Assembly (NCBI RefSeq): GCF_014646255.1
Contig: NZ_BMNC01000002.1
Location: forward strand, 1 to 64,000
Length of the DNA: 64,000 bases
Reading direction: 5' to 3'
Source of the DNA: Lentzea pudingi
GTDB lineage: Bacteria > Actinomycetota > Actinomycetes > Mycobacteriales > Pseudonocardiaceae
The notes below the pieces were generated by a model that had not been told where the DNA came from, did not search any database, and was given only the letters and a program-made list of their open reading frames with translations. How positions within the stretch are numbered: the stretch's first letter is position 1; each line of letters starts with the position of its first letter. The position numbers and the translations under genes were made by a program. This document shows, piece after piece, positions 9,856 to 19,591 of this stretch.

Positions 9856-11229
9856 CTACCGACCGCCGGTCAGACGCTTCACGGCGTCCGTGAAGGCCTG
9901 TCCCCGGTGCGCGTAGTCGGTGAACATGTCCATCGACGCCGCCGCGGGAGCGAGCAGCACCGTGTCCCCGGGCTGCGCCAGCTCCTGTGCGGCACGTACG
10001 ACCGCGAGCATCGGGTCGTCGTCATCGGCGAGATCGAGCGCGCGCACCGGAACGTCCGGCGCGTGCTTCGCCAACGCCTCCGCGATCACCGCACGGTCGG
10101 CGCCGATCAGCACGGCACCTCGCAGACGATGGGCCTCCGTCCGCACCATGTCCTCGACCGACGCGCCCTTCAAAAGCCCGCCGGCAATCCAGACAACGCT
10201 GTCGAACGCGCGCAACGACGCCACGGCCGCGTGCGGGTTCGTGGCCTTCGAGTCGTTGACGTACTTCACGTCGGCGGCGTCGACCGTGACGAGCACGGCG
10301 CGGTGGGCGGCCGGTTCGAACGCCTCCAGGCCTTCGCGCACGGCCTCGGACGGCACGCCGTAAGCACGCGCGAGAGCCGTGGCGGCCAGGGCGTCCGCGA
10401 TGCCGGGAGGACCGGCCGGGCGGATCTTCGCGACCTCGACCAGCGCCTCGTCGTCGGCGAACGCGCGGTCGACCAGCCAGCCGTCGCGCACGCCGAGCTG
10501 GCCCGCTGCGGGCTCCTCGAGCGTGAACCCGACGCGGTCACGGGCGGGAGAGTCCTCCAGCAGGTCGACGACCCGGTCGTCGTCGAGCCAGCCGATCGCC
10601 ACCTCACCGGTGAGGACCCCGGCCTTGGCCCGGGCGTAGGCGTCCATGCCGCCGTGCCAGTCGAGGTGGTCCTCGGCGAGGTTGAGCAGCGCGCCCGCCT
10701 GCGGACGCACCGACGGTGCCCAGTGCAGCTGGAAGCTCGACAGCTCCACCGCGAGCACCCGGCGACCGGCGAGCAGTGCGTCCACGACCGGCAGGCCGAC
10801 GTTGCCGCAGGCCACAGCGTCCGCACCGGCGGCGTGCAGGATCGACTCCAGCATGCCGACCGTCGTGGTCTTGCCGTTCGTACCGGTCACCGCGAGCCAC
10901 ACAGGCGGGTCGGCCAGTTCGGTGCCCATCCGCCAGGCCAGCTCGACCTCGCCGATGACCTCGATGCCCGCGGAGGCGGCGGCCGCGAGCAGCGGACTGG
11001 ACGGCTGCCAGCCGGGGCTCGTGACCACCAGGGAGGTGCCGGCCGGGGGGTGCACCAGGCCGGGCACCAGTTCCACACCTTCGAGCACGGTCTCCAGCGC
11101 CGCGAGCCGTTCCGGCGATGAGTCCGTCACCACGACCTCGGCGCCCGCCGCGAGCAACGCCTCCGCGGCGGACCGGCCGGTCACTCCAGCACCGGCCACC
11201 AGCACCTTGGAACCGGCCAGCTTGGTCAT
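9856..11229 (-). CDS. murD: UDP-N-acetylmuramoyl-L-alanine--D-glutamate ligase
   Basis: MurD adds D-Glu to UDP-MurNAc-L-Ala. The 457-residue product has the N-terminal nucleotide fold (KVLVAGAGVTGRSAAEALLA), the ATP site VTGTNGKTTTVGML near residue 115 and the late motifs VKYVNDSKATNPHA and LLAPAAASMDMF. It follows mraY with a 4-nt gap and precedes ftsW by 67 nt. Everything fits the usual dcw order. Confidence 0.97.
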   Translation of the reverse strand: MTKLAGSKVLVAGAGVTGRSAAEALLAAGAEVVVTDSSPERLAALETVLEGVELVPGLVHPPAGTSLVVTSPGWQPSSPLLAAAASAGIEVIGEVELAWRMGTELADPPVWLAVTGTNGKTTTVGMLESILHAAGADAVACGNVGLPVVDALLAGRRVLAVELSSFQLHWAPSVRPQAGALLNLAEDHLDWHGGMDAYARAKAGVLTGEVAIGWLDDDRVVDLLEDSPARDRVGFTLEEPAAGQLGVRDGWLVDRAFADDEALVEVAKIRPAGPPGIADALAATALARAYGVPSEAVREGLEAFEPAAHRAVLVTVDAADVKYVNDSKATNPHAAVASLRAFDSVVWIAGGLLKGASVEDMVRTEAHRLRGAVLIGADRAVIAEALAKHAPDVPVRALDLADDDDPMLAVVRAAQELAQPGDTVLLAPAAASMDMFTDYAHRGQAFTDAVKRLTGGR

Positions 11230-11233
11230 AACT

Positions 11234-12319
11234 CTAGAAACCGCCCGTCAGCCACTCGCTGTAGAACACGCCGAGCCCGAACATGCAGCAGATGCCCGCC
11301 ATCAACCAGAACCGGATGATGACCGTGGTTTCCGCCCAGCCCGCGAGCTCGAAGTGATGGTGGAACGGTGCCATGCGGAACAGGCGCCGTCGTGAGGTGC
11401 GGAAGACCGCGACCTGCAACGCCACCGACAGGGCCTCGACCACGAACAGGCCACCGATGACGATCATCAGCAGCTCGGTGCGGGTCGCGATCGCGAGACC
11501 GGCGACGAGGCCGCCGAGCGCGAGCGAACCGGTGTCACCCATGAAGATCTTGGCCGGGGCCGCGTTCCACCAGAGGAAGCCGATGCAGCCCGCCATCGCG
11601 GCCGCGGCGATCACGGCGAGGTCCAGCGGGTCGCGCACGTCGTAGCACCCGGCCACGGCGTAGCTCGAGCAGTTGTAGCGGAACTGCCAGAACGAGATCA
11701 CGACGTACGTGCCGAACACCATCGCCGACGAGCCGCCGGCCAGGCCGTCGAGGCCGTCGGTGAGGTTCACGGCGTTCGACCACGCGGCGACCATGCCGTA
11801 GCAGAAGACGATGAAACCGATGGTGCCGAACGAGACCACGGTGATGTCGCGGACGAACGACAGGTTGACCGACGCGGGCGTCAGGCCGTCCTTGTTCGGG
11901 AACTGCAGCACGAGCACCGCGAACGTGATCGTCGCGATGAACTGGCCGACCAGCTTCGCCGTCTTGTTCAGGCCCAGGTTGCGGGCCTTGCGGATCTTGA
12001 TGAAGTCGTCGAGGAAGCCGACGAGCCCGAGGGACGTCGTCAGCATGAGCACGAGCAGGCCGGACGCCGTCGGGGTCTGCCCGGACGCCGAGGCCGACAT
12101 CGAGTTCACGAGGTGCGTGCCGAGGTAACCGGCCCACATCGCGACCAGGATGGCGAGGCCACCCATGGTCGGCGTACCGCGCTTGGTCTTGTGGTGCTGC
12201 GGACCGTCCTCGCGGATCTCCTGGCCGAAGCCCTGCCGGGAGAAGACCTTGATCAGATAAGGCGTCAGCAGGATCGACACCGCGAGGGCGATCGCTGCCG
12301 CGATCAGGATGCTCTTCAC
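11234..12319 (-). CDS. mraY: Phospho-MurNAc-pentapeptide translocase MraY
   Basis: MraY transfers phospho-MurNAc-pentapeptide to undecaprenyl phosphate, making lipid I in the membrane. The protein of about 361 residues has roughly ten membrane helices. The conserved catalytic segments are [22 protein letters not shown] (seen as [15 protein letters not shown]), [12 protein letters not shown] and [12 protein letters not shown], plus the PFHHHFEL loop. The GTG at 12319 is chosen because it overlaps the murF stop as GTGA; extra upstream residues would lie inside murF. Confidence 0.97.
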   Translation of the reverse strand: MKSILIAAAIALAVSILLTPYLIKVFSRQGFGQEIREDGPQHHKTKRGTPTMGGLAILVAMWAGYLGTHLVNSMSASASGQTPTASGLLVLMLTTSLGLVGFLDDFIKIRKARNLGLNKTAKLVGQFIATITFAVLVLQFPNKDGLTPASVNLSFVRDITVVSFGTIGFIVFCYGMVAAWSNAVNLTDGLDGLAGGSSAMVFGTYVVISFWQFRYNCSSYAVAGCYDVRDPLDLAVIAAAAMAGCIGFLWWNAAPAKIFMGDTGSLALGGLVAGLAIATRTELLMIVIGGLFVVEALSVALQVAVFRTSRRRLFRMAPFHHHFELAGWAETTVIIRFWLMAGICCMFGLGVFYSEWLTGGF

Positions 12320-13776
12320 TTGGTTCCTGCCTCCAGCAGGGCCTCGGCAATGCGCCACAGGCGATAGGCGTTGGATGCCTTGACCAGCACTACGTCACCG
12401 GGCCGGACTTCCCCCTGGAGCAACGCGACAGCCGCGTCCACGTCCGGCACCCTGACGGATTCGTCTCCCCAAGATCCTTCCAGGTGCGCGCCCTGGTGCA
12501 TCGCGCGGGCCGCCTCACCGACGACGACCAGCTTGCTGATGTCCAGGCGCACCACCAGGCGACCGATCTCGTCGTGCTCGCGCACCGCGTCGCCGCCCAG
12601 TTCCGCCATCGGGCCGAGGACGGCCCAGCTGCGGCGGGCGGGCGTGGTGGAGCGCGCGATCGACGCGAGCGCCTTCAACGCCGCCCGCACCGAGTCGGGG
12701 TTCGCGTTGTAGGCGTCGTCGATGACCGTCACGCCGTCCGCCCGGTCCTTGATGACCATGCGGTGCGCGGAGACCCGTTCCGCCGCGCCGAGCCTCTCCG
12801 CGACCTCGGCGGGCGTGGCGCCCAGCTCCAGGGCGATGGCGGCGGCGACCAGAGCGTTGCCGACCTGGTGCGTGCCGTTGAGCGAGAGCTTGACGCGCGC
12901 GTCGCCCTTAGCGGTCTTCAGCGTGAAGCTCGCCCGGGCCTGCTCGTCCAGCTCGATGTCCTCGGCGCGGACGTCCGCGTTCTTGTTCTCCCCGACCAGG
13001 ACCACCTTGGCCCTGGTGCGGCTCGCCATGCCCGCCACCAGCGGGTCGTCGGCGTTGAGGATCGCGACACCGTCCTCCGGCAACGACTCGACCAGCTCAC
13101 CCTTGCCCTGGGCGATGCCCTCGCGGGAACCGAACTCGCTGAGGTGCGCGGTGCCGACGTTGAGGACGGCGCCGAAGCGTGGCGGGGCGATCTCGCACAG
13201 GTGCGCGATGTGGCCGATGCCGCGCGCGGACAGCTCCAGCACCAGGAACCTGGTGTCCTCCGTGGACCGCAGCGCGGTCCAGGGGTGGCCGAGCTCGTTG
13301 TTGAACGACTCCGGCGGCGCCACGACGTCGCCGACCGGCGCCAGCACCTGGGCGATGAGGTCCTTGGTGGACGTCTTGCCCGCGGAGCCGGTGATGCCGA
13401 TGATCGTCAGGTCCTTCAGGCGGTCCGTGACGTGGCGGGCGAGCTTGGCCAGTGCCGCGAGCACCGCCGCGCCCTCGCCGGTCTTGTCCCCCGCGAGCAC
13501 GTAGGCGTTGGCGTGCCTGGTCTCCACCGGCGGTGCGATCACCGCGGGTGCGTCGACCTCGCGGCCTGCCAGCACGCCGGCGGCGCCCGACGCCACGGCC
13601 TGCGCGGCGAAGTCGTGGCCGTCCACGCGTTCACCGGGCAGGGCCAGGAAAAGGCCCCCCTCGGTGACCTTGCGGGTGTCGAACTCGATGGTGCCGGTGA
13701 CCACCGGACTGCCATCGGTGGCGTGCAGGCGTCCGCCGACGATCTCCGCGATCTCGGCGAGCGTGAGTGCGATCAA
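12316..13776 (-). CDS. murF: UDP-MurNAc-tripeptide--D-Ala-D-Ala ligase
   Basis: MurF attaches D-Ala-D-Ala to complete the cytoplasmic peptidoglycan precursor. The 486-residue product has the Mur ligase ATP motif [16 protein letters not shown] near residue 126 and [11 protein letters not shown] in the central region. The start is the TTG of an overlapping TTGA shared with the murE stop. Its own stop overlaps mraY in the same way, so murE-murF-mraY are translationally coupled. Confidence 0.97.
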   Translation of the reverse strand: MIALTLAEIAEIVGGRLHATDGSPVVTGTIEFDTRKVTEGGLFLALPGERVDGHDFAAQAVASGAAGVLAGREVDAPAVIAPPVETRHANAYVLAGDKTGEGAAVLAALAKLARHVTDRLKDLTIIGITGSAGKTSTKDLIAQVLAPVGDVVAPPESFNNELGHPWTALRSTEDTRFLVLELSARGIGHIAHLCEIAPPRFGAVLNVGTAHLSEFGSREGIAQGKGELVESLPEDGVAILNADDPLVAGMASRTRAKVVLVGENKNADVRAEDIELDEQARASFTLKTAKGDARVKLSLNGTHQVGNALVAAAIALELGATPAEVAERLGAAERVSAHRMVIKDRADGVTVIDDAYNANPDSVRAALKALASIARSTTPARRSWAVLGPMAELGGDAVREHDEIGRLVVRLDISKLVVVGEAARAMHQGAHLEGSWGDESVRVPDVDAAVALLQGEVRPGDVVLVKASNAYRLWRIAEALLEAGTK

Positions 13777-15299
13777 CGGTGTGCCCTCCTGATCGCGGCG
13801 GTCAGCGTCTCGACGTCCGAGAACGGCTGGACCACGCCGGCGATCTCCTGTCCCGTCTCGTGCCCCTTGCCCGCCACGACGACGACGTCACCCGGAAGTG
13901 CCAGCTCGACGGCCTTCTCGATCGCGAGCCTCCGGTCGCCGATCTCGAGCACCTCGCCCCGGTTCGCGGTGGCGAGGGCCCCTTCGAGCATGGCGGCCCG
14001 AATGGAGGACGCGTCTTCGCTCCTGGGGTTGTCATCGGTGATGATCAACACCTCGGCACGTGCCGCGGCGGCCTCGCCCATCAGCGGCCGCTTCGCGCGG
14101 TCCCGGTCGCCACCGCAGCCGAGCACGACGATCACCCGGCCGTCGGTCTTGGCGCGCACCGCGTCGAGCGCGAGCGCGACGGCGGCGGGCTTGTGCGAGT
14201 AGTCGACGACGGCGGTGAAGTCCTGGCCCTCGTCGACGCGCTGCATGCGGCCGGGCACCTGGACGGTCCGCAGCCCCTCGGCGACGGCCTCGGCGCCGAT
14301 GCCCTCGACGTGCAGGCAGGCGATGGCCAGCAGGGCGTTCGCGATGTTGAAGCTGCCCGCGAGCGGGAGGTGGATCCGGATGTCTCCGCCGGGACCGTGC
14401 GCGGTGAAGCTCTGCTCACCGGTCGGCGAGACCTCGACGTCGCTCGCGGTCCAGTCGGCGGGCTTGGTCATGGCGACGGTGACGGTGCCCGGCTTCACGA
14501 GCCGGTCGCCCCACTCACCGTCGACGCAGACGATCTCCCTGCGCGCGCGGCCGTCGAACAGCTGCGCCTTGACCTGGAAGTACTCCTCCATGTCGGCGTG
14601 GAAGTCGAGGTGGTCCTGGCTCAGGTTCGTGAACGCGCCGATCTCGAACTCGGTGGCGGCGACGCGGCCCATGTGCAGCGCGTGGCTCGACACCTCCATC
14701 GCCACGTCGGTGACGCCGCGCTCGGCCATCACCGCGAACAGCGCCTGCAGGTCCGGCGCCTCGGGCGTGGTGTGGGAGCTGCCGAGCTGCTCGGTGCCGA
14801 TGCGGGTGCCGACCGTGCCGATCAGGCCGGTCTGCCTCCCGGCGGCGCGCAGCACCGACTCGATCATGTACGTCGTGGTGGTCTTGCCGGACGTGCCGGT
14901 GACGCCCCACAGCTTGATCTTGGTCGACGGCTGTCCGTAGACGTGCGCGGCGAGCAGGCCCACGACCTCACGGGGGCGCGGGTGGACCAGCACGGGCACG
15001 TCTTTGAGGGAGTCGCGCGCGGCTCCGGCCTCGTCCGTCAGCACAGCGACGGCACCGTTTGCGATCGCCGTGTCGGCGAAGTCGGCACCGTGGACCTGCG
15101 CACCGGGCAGCGCGGCGTAGAGGTCCCCTGCGATCACGTGCTGTGCACGCAGAGTCACCCCCGTCACCTGGACGTCGGCATGCGCTGGCCTGGTCAGGTG
15201 CACGTCGGCCACCGCGGCGAGAGCAGCCACGGAAGCAGGGCGGATGGCGTTGGGGCGGGGCGGGGCGGTCGCGACCTTGCCCTCGAGCTTGGCAGGCAC
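13773..15299 (-). CDS. murE: UDP-MurNAc-L-Ala-D-Glu--meso-DAP ligase
   Basis: MurE adds the third stem residue. The protein of about 508 residues has the ATP motif VTGTSGKTTTTYM and the substrate-selecting DNPR motif (ITDDNPRSED), which in this family indicates meso-diaminopimelate. That fits a DAP-type actinobacterial wall. The reading frame stays open for another 252 codons upstream, but those residues are low-complexity and overlap the divergent stress-protein gene, so I place the start at the GTG of VPAKLEGKV. No ribosome site precedes it; a promoter-like TAGCCT 7 nt upstream suggests a leaderless message. Confidence 0.93.
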   Translation of the reverse strand: MPAKLEGKVATAPPRPNAIRPASVAALAAVADVHLTRPAHADVQVTGVTLRAQHVIAGDLYAALPGAQVHGADFADTAIANGAVAVLTDEAGAARDSLKDVPVLVHPRPREVVGLLAAHVYGQPSTKIKLWGVTGTSGKTTTTYMIESVLRAAGRQTGLIGTVGTRIGTEQLGSSHTTPEAPDLQALFAVMAERGVTDVAMEVSSHALHMGRVAATEFEIGAFTNLSQDHLDFHADMEEYFQVKAQLFDGRARREIVCVDGEWGDRLVKPGTVTVAMTKPADWTASDVEVSPTGEQSFTAHGPGGDIRIHLPLAGSFNIANALLAIACLHVEGIGAEAVAEGLRTVQVPGRMQRVDEGQDFTAVVDYSHKPAAVALALDAVRAKTDGRVIVVLGCGGDRDRAKRPLMGEAAAARAEVLIITDDNPRSEDASSIRAAMLEGALATANRGEVLEIGDRRLAIEKAVELALPGDVVVVAGKGHETGQEIAGVVQPFSDVETLTAAIRRAHR

Positions 15300-15334
15300 G
15301 GGCAAGAGGCTACCGGCGTGCGCGGAGTGGTCGA
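15299..15334 (-). promoter_or_regulatory. Possible leaderless promoter of murE
   Basis: On the minus strand TCGACC (15334-15329), a 16-nt spacer and TAGCCT (15312-15307) are followed by 7 nt and then the murE GTG. The spacing places transcription initiation at or next to the start codon, which would explain the missing ribosome site. murE would then head its own transcript, separate from mraZ-ftsI. Confidence 0.35.
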
Positions 15335-15509
15335 GCGGCGCGTTGGCGTTCGGGTGATGATCGGCGGTTCTGGGCCGTTCGGGTGGCCGTTCGCGCTGGT
15401 CCTCGCGGGCGAGCCCGTCCGGGCGAACAAGTTCCTGCCCGCTTCGTGACTTAGTGCCCTGTGGGCACAGGTGCGGCTGCGGTGAGGTGGAGGACGGCAG
15501 GAGGCGGCG

Positions 15510-16325
15510 ATGAGAACCAGCTCGGCGGTGGAACCCAGGAGATTCTCGTTCTGGGCACCGGATTTCAGTCGTTCGGTCACGGTCGGAGTGGACACTTCCG
15601 AATCCGCGTATCACGCGTTCGAGTGGGCGGCGCGGCACGCGTGGTCGCTCAGGACGGACCTCCAGGTGTACCTCGCGGACCCCGGTGACACGACGGTCCA
15701 GCGGGTCCTGGAAAGACTTCCCATGCTCACCGCCCACTTCCGCCCCAGCGGGGACGACCCGGTGGCCGCACTGGTCAGGGCGTCGGACTCCAGCGCGACC
15801 TTGGTCTTGGGGTGCACGGGCGAACAGCACCGCGGCCTGGGGCTGGGCTCCCTCGTCCTGCCGGTGCTGCGCCGCGCGCGGTGCGGGGTCGTGGTGGTTC
15901 GCGGCCGCCCGGAGGCGATCCGCGGCGAACGCGGCTGGGTCACCGCCGCCGTCGGCGGGTGCGAGGACCCGGTCGTGCTGCGGCGCGCGGTCGAGCTCTG
16001 CCGCACCCGCCGCGCGCGGCTGCGGTTGCTGCACCTGCACCTGCCGGCCCAGCACGACGCCTCAGTCCCGCGCGACGAGGCAGCGGTCCGCCGGGCCGTG
16101 TTGTTCCTGCGCACCACCGCTCCCGAACTGACTCCCGAGGTGCTGGTGCGGGCGGGGCCGCCGCACGAGTCGCTGGCGGCCCTGGACTCCGACCTCGTGG
16201 TGCTCGGACGGGGCGGGCAGGGCGACGGGGTCGGGCTGATCACCCGTGCGGCGCTCTACCACTCGTCGTGTCCCGTGCTGGTGGCCCGGCCCGAGCCGTT
16301 GCACGACGACCGGGCCAAGCTCTAG
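15510..16325 (+). CDS. Tandem universal stress protein (UspA family)
   Basis: The 271-residue protein contains two Usp-like halves. The first begins SVTVGVDTSESAYHAFEWAA. The second ends with VVLGRGGQGDGVGLITRAAL, resembling the ATP-binding glycine loop, then the closing strand SSCPVLVARP. Tandem Usp proteins in actinobacteria bind ATP and respond to hypoxia or stress; the exact role here is not visible. AGGAGG lies 5 nt before the ATG. It is transcribed against the dcw direction between murE and ftsI, and its stop shares a CTAG with the convergent glycosidase gene. Confidence 0.85.
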   Translation: MRTSSAVEPRRFSFWAPDFSRSVTVGVDTSESAYHAFEWAARHAWSLRTDLQVYLADPGDTTVQRVLERLPMLTAHFRPSGDDPVAALVRASDSSATLVLGCTGEQHRGLGLGSLVLPVLRRARCGVVVVRGRPEAIRGERGWVTAAVGGCEDPVVLRRAVELCRTRRARLRLLHLHLPAQHDASVPRDEAAVRRAVLFLRTTAPELTPEVLVRAGPPHESLAALDSDLVVLGRGGQGDGVGLITRAALYHSSCPVLVARPEPLHDDRAKL

Positions 16326-17521
16326 CAGTCCTTGCGCAGCACGGTTCCGGTGGTGCCCGCCAGGGCGATGTAGCTGACCCGTGCGCCCTTTTCGTCAGTG
16401 TGGATCGAGTCGAGGCGCACGGTCACCGGCCCGGTGCCGGTCCGGTTCGCGTTGACGATCACCGTGGCGCACCCGAAGTCGCGCTGGTGCACGTTCTTCG
16501 CGATCTCGCGGTGGGCCCCAAGAGGTGCGCCGAGGTCCCAGTCGTACTCCGTGCGCCACCGCGACGGGCCGTCGTAGCGGTCGGTCTCCTCGATCTCGGA
16601 GATGGCCGCGTGCTCGCCCTTGGCCAGCAGGTAGCTCGCGAAGGCGTAGCGGAACGGCTGCTCGGCGCCGCTGTGGTGCGGCTGGACCCAGGTGATCTTG
16701 CCCTTGGCCTCGTTGGCGGTGATCTGCTCGACCTGCCGGCTCCAGCCCTGCGAGTACTCGGAGAGCAGGTCCCCGTCGCCGAAGGTCAGCCACCACTCGT
16801 CGAAGCCGCCGTCGAGGTGCTCGACGTAGGTGTCCCAGGCGCCGTCGTGCAGGCGGGCGTTGGACATGTTCGCGACGGTCTTCAGGCCCGCGTCCACGAA
16901 CTTCTGCCTGGTGCCGGAGAGCATGGAGACGTAGGCGTCGCGCATGGCGGCGTCGGTCGGGTACGCGGCCGGGCAGACGCCGTCGTGGTAGGTGTCGCAG
17001 GCGAACAGGGCGTTGTCCATCAGGACGCCGTCGAAGACCTCCGCCGAGGACGCGACCACGTTGTCGGCCCAGGCGTTCTGGTAGCCGGGGTTGCCCACGT
17101 CCATCTGCCAGTGACCCTCGTAGCCGCCGTACTCGAGACGATTGCCCTTGGCGTCGCGCAGGAACCACGACGGGTCGGCCTCGCAGTACCCGACGCCGGT
17201 GGGGAGATCGGCGTCGTCCACGCCCTTCGAACACGCGTAGCTGCGCGTCGACGAGAGATCTTTGTAGACGAACGTCTGGATCTCCGGATTCGCCTTTTTG
17301 AACTTCACGGCAAGATCGGTTTCCCACGCGTTGAGAACGACGTACGAACGTCGCTGCGCCTCGACCGAGATCATTTGATCAGTGATGGGCGTGCTGTTCA
17401 TGTGCAGCCAGAAGGACTCGGCCGTCAATCCGTCTTCACCGGCTTGAGCTGCGGGAACCATCGTCACCGCCAAGACGCCGACCAAGATCGAATGACTGAT
17501 AAAGCGCACGACAAACCCCAT
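16322..17521 (-). CDS. Secreted glycoside hydrolase-like protein (GHL15-type)
   Basis: The 399-residue protein begins with a signal peptide (hydrophobic residues about 8-26, ending AQA) and should be exported. Its TIM-barrel-like features match hypothetical glycosyl hydrolase family 15: WHLQM-like start, FDGVLMDNALFACD (acidic strand end), the SNARLHDG segment and GGFDEWWLTF. The natural polysaccharide is unknown. It is inserted between ftsI and murE on the same strand but has its own strong promoter, so it may be expressed separately. Family assignment is from memory of the fold signatures and should be treated as probable. Confidence 0.65.
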   Translation of the reverse strand: MGFVVRFISHSILVGVLAVTMVPAAQAGEDGLTAESFWLHMNSTPITDQMISVEAQRRSYVVLNAWETDLAVKFKKANPEIQTFVYKDLSSTRSYACSKGVDDADLPTGVGYCEADPSWFLRDAKGNRLEYGGYEGHWQMDVGNPGYQNAWADNVVASSAEVFDGVLMDNALFACDTYHDGVCPAAYPTDAAMRDAYVSMLSGTRQKFVDAGLKTVANMSNARLHDGAWDTYVEHLDGGFDEWWLTFGDGDLLSEYSQGWSRQVEQITANEAKGKITWVQPHHSGAEQPFRYAFASYLLAKGEHAAISEIEETDRYDGPSRWRTEYDWDLGAPLGAHREIAKNVHQRDFGCATVIVNANRTGTGPVTVRLDSIHTDEKGARVSYIALAGTTGTVLRKDC

Positions 17522-17546
17522 CTCGCCTTGCCACTCCGGTTTCGGA

Positions 17547-17601
17547 GTATTAGACGTGATGAATTGCGTCTCAACACGAAGAGTTTTTCACTGTGAAAAA
17601 C
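17547..17601 (-). promoter_or_regulatory. Strong promoter with adjacent 19-bp palindrome
   Basis: TTGAGA (17574-17569), a 16-nt spacer and TAATAC (17552-17547) form the most consensus-like promoter seen in the window, upstream of the glycosidase gene. A perfect palindrome, GTTTTTCAC-T-GTGAAAAAC (17583-17601), sits 8 bp upstream of the -35. It is a likely operator. This 168-bp gap is clearly more AT-rich than its surroundings. Confidence 0.6.
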
Positions 17602-17689
17602 AAGAATGTCCCGAATTCACGCCTGGCGTGACTCAGGACACTTGCGGATCAGGCGCGCACGACCAAGAATGCGCGCCGCCCGATTCGAC

Positions 17690-19591
17690 CTACAGCTGCA
17701 GCTGGACGTACGGCGTCTGCTCCACCGACATCGGCACCTGGAACCGCTGGGTCAGGAACGTCGCGATGTCGTGGAACACCGGCGCCGCCGACTGGGCGCC
17801 GCTCGGCGCGTCGAGCATGATGCCGACGACGTAACGCGGGTTGTCGGCCGGGAGGATGCCGGCGAACGTGGTCCAGTACTGGGACTGGGAATAGCACTTG
17901 CAGGCCTGGTCGATCTGCTGCGCCGTGCCGGTCTTGCCCGCGATCTGGTAGCCGGGCACGGCGGCGGACTTGCCGGTGCCGTTCTGGTTCGCGTCGCGCG
18001 GGTCGGACTGGGTGACCGAGCGGAACATGTCGCGGACGGTCTTCGCGGTCTCCTTCGACACCACCTGCACACCCTCGGGACGCTGCTTCTCCGACCGCGC
18101 GCCCTCCTCGCCGATCTCGGCGCGGACCAGCCGCGGCGGGATGCGCACGCCGTCGTTCGCGATGGCCTGGTACATACCGGTCATCTGCAGCAACGTCATC
18201 GAGAGGCCCTGGCCGATCGGCAGGTTGCCGAAGGTCGAGCCGGACCACTGGTTGAGCGGCGGGACGACACCGGCCTCCTCGGCCGGGACGCCCGACTGGG
18301 TGCGCTTGCCCAGGCCGAACTTCTGCAGCATCTCGGCGTAGCGCTCCTGGCCCACCTGCTGGGCCGCCTCGAGCGTGCCGACGTTGGAGGACTTGGCGAA
18401 CACGCCGGTGAACGACATCGGCACGGTGCCGTGGTTCCAGGCGTCCTTGATGATCCGGTCGGCGACCTTGATCGACCCCGGCACCTGCAGCACGTCGTCC
18501 GGCTTGAACAGGCCGTACTCGACGGCGGCCGCGGCCGTGACGATCTTGTTCACCGAGCCGGGCTCGAAGCTCGACGACACCGCCGTGTTGCGCTTCTGGT
18601 CCTCGGACGCCTGGCCGAAGTCGGTCGGGTCGTACGTCTTGTCGTTGGCCATCGCGACGATCTCGCCGGTGCGGCTGTCCAGCACGACGGCGGAACCGTT
18701 CTTGGCGCCGAACTTCTTCGTGTAGTCGCTGATGATCTTCTGCACGGCGTACTGCGTGTCGATGTCGATCGTGAGCTCGAGGCTCTTGCCCGGCTGCGGC
18801 TTCACGAGCTCGCGTTCGGTGTTCGGGATGACGAGGGTGTCGTCACCCGACATCGTGTCGACCACGCGGCGGCCCGTCCGGCCCGCGAGCACGTTGTCCT
18901 GGGCGTTCTCCAGCCCGAGGATGCCCTGGACGGTCGGCGGCTTCTCCTCCTGGCGCCAGTTCGCCGCGCCGATGATGTTCGACGCCAGGTCGCCGTTGGG
19001 GTAGATGCGCTTGGAGCGGTACTCCGAACCGATCTCCGCCGGGTACTTCTCGACGATCTTCGCGGCCTTGGCCGGTTCGGACTCGCTGACCAGGACCTCG
19101 TAGGTGACGTCCTCGACCAGCTGCCGGTAGACGGTCTCCTCGTCGGTCTTCTCCCCGTTGACCTCGGGGCCCAGCGTCGACGAGATGAACTTCGCCATCT
19201 CGCGCGCCCGGTCCTCGTAGGTGCCGGGGTACTTCTTCGCGTCCTTCGCGTGGGCGTCGTCCCAGTTCTTGCGCGCGCGCTGCGGAAGGATGTAGAGCGC
19301 GCGCACCTCGATCGAGAACGCGAGCTGGTTGCCGTTGCGGTCGAGGATCGAACCGCGCTCGGCGGGGATGTCGATGGGCGTGGTGCGCTGCTTCTGCGCC
19401 TGCAGCGAGAGTTCCTCCGCCTGCAAGCCCTGCACCTGCACGAGCTTGACGCCCGCGATCACCAGTGCACCGATCAGCAGGACGCGGCCGACGCCGATGC
19501 GCAGCCTGCTGTTGCCGCCCAGGCGCGCGGCCGGGCGAGAGCCGCGCACCGACAACGGGCGGCGCGGCCCCCTCGTCTGGGGACCGGGCAT
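17690..19591 (-). CDS. ftsI: Septal penicillin-binding protein FtsI (PBP3/PbpB)
   Basis: FtsI is the class B transpeptidase that crosslinks septal peptidoglycan with FtsW. The 633-residue protein has a basic head, one membrane helix at about 35-53, the PBP dimerisation domain (ERGSILDRNGNQLA at 78-91) and a transpeptidase domain with all three motifs: SVNK at 346-349, SSN at 401-403 and KTG at 553-555. Residues 555-600 contain CKCYSQ, a Cys pair. Its ATG shares one base with the ftsL stop (TGATG). Confidence 0.96.
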   Translation of the reverse strand: MPGPQTRGPRRPLSVRGSRPAARLGGNSRLRIGVGRVLLIGALVIAGVKLVQVQGLQAEELSLQAQKQRTTPIDIPAERGSILDRNGNQLAFSIEVRALYILPQRARKNWDDAHAKDAKKYPGTYEDRAREMAKFISSTLGPEVNGEKTDEETVYRQLVEDVTYEVLVSESEPAKAAKIVEKYPAEIGSEYRSKRIYPNGDLASNIIGAANWRQEEKPPTVQGILGLENAQDNVLAGRTGRRVVDTMSGDDTLVIPNTERELVKPQPGKSLELTIDIDTQYAVQKIISDYTKKFGAKNGSAVVLDSRTGEIVAMANDKTYDPTDFGQASEDQKRNTAVSSSFEPGSVNKIVTAAAAVEYGLFKPDDVLQVPGSIKVADRIIKDAWNHGTVPMSFTGVFAKSSNVGTLEAAQQVGQERYAEMLQKFGLGKRTQSGVPAEEAGVVPPLNQWSGSTFGNLPIGQGLSMTLLQMTGMYQAIANDGVRIPPRLVRAEIGEEGARSEKQRPEGVQVVSKETAKTVRDMFRSVTQSDPRDANQNGTGKSAAVPGYQIAGKTGTAQQIDQACKCYSQSQYWTTFAGILPADNPRYVVGIMLDAPSGAQSAAPVFHDIATFLTQRFQVPMSVEQTPYVQLQL

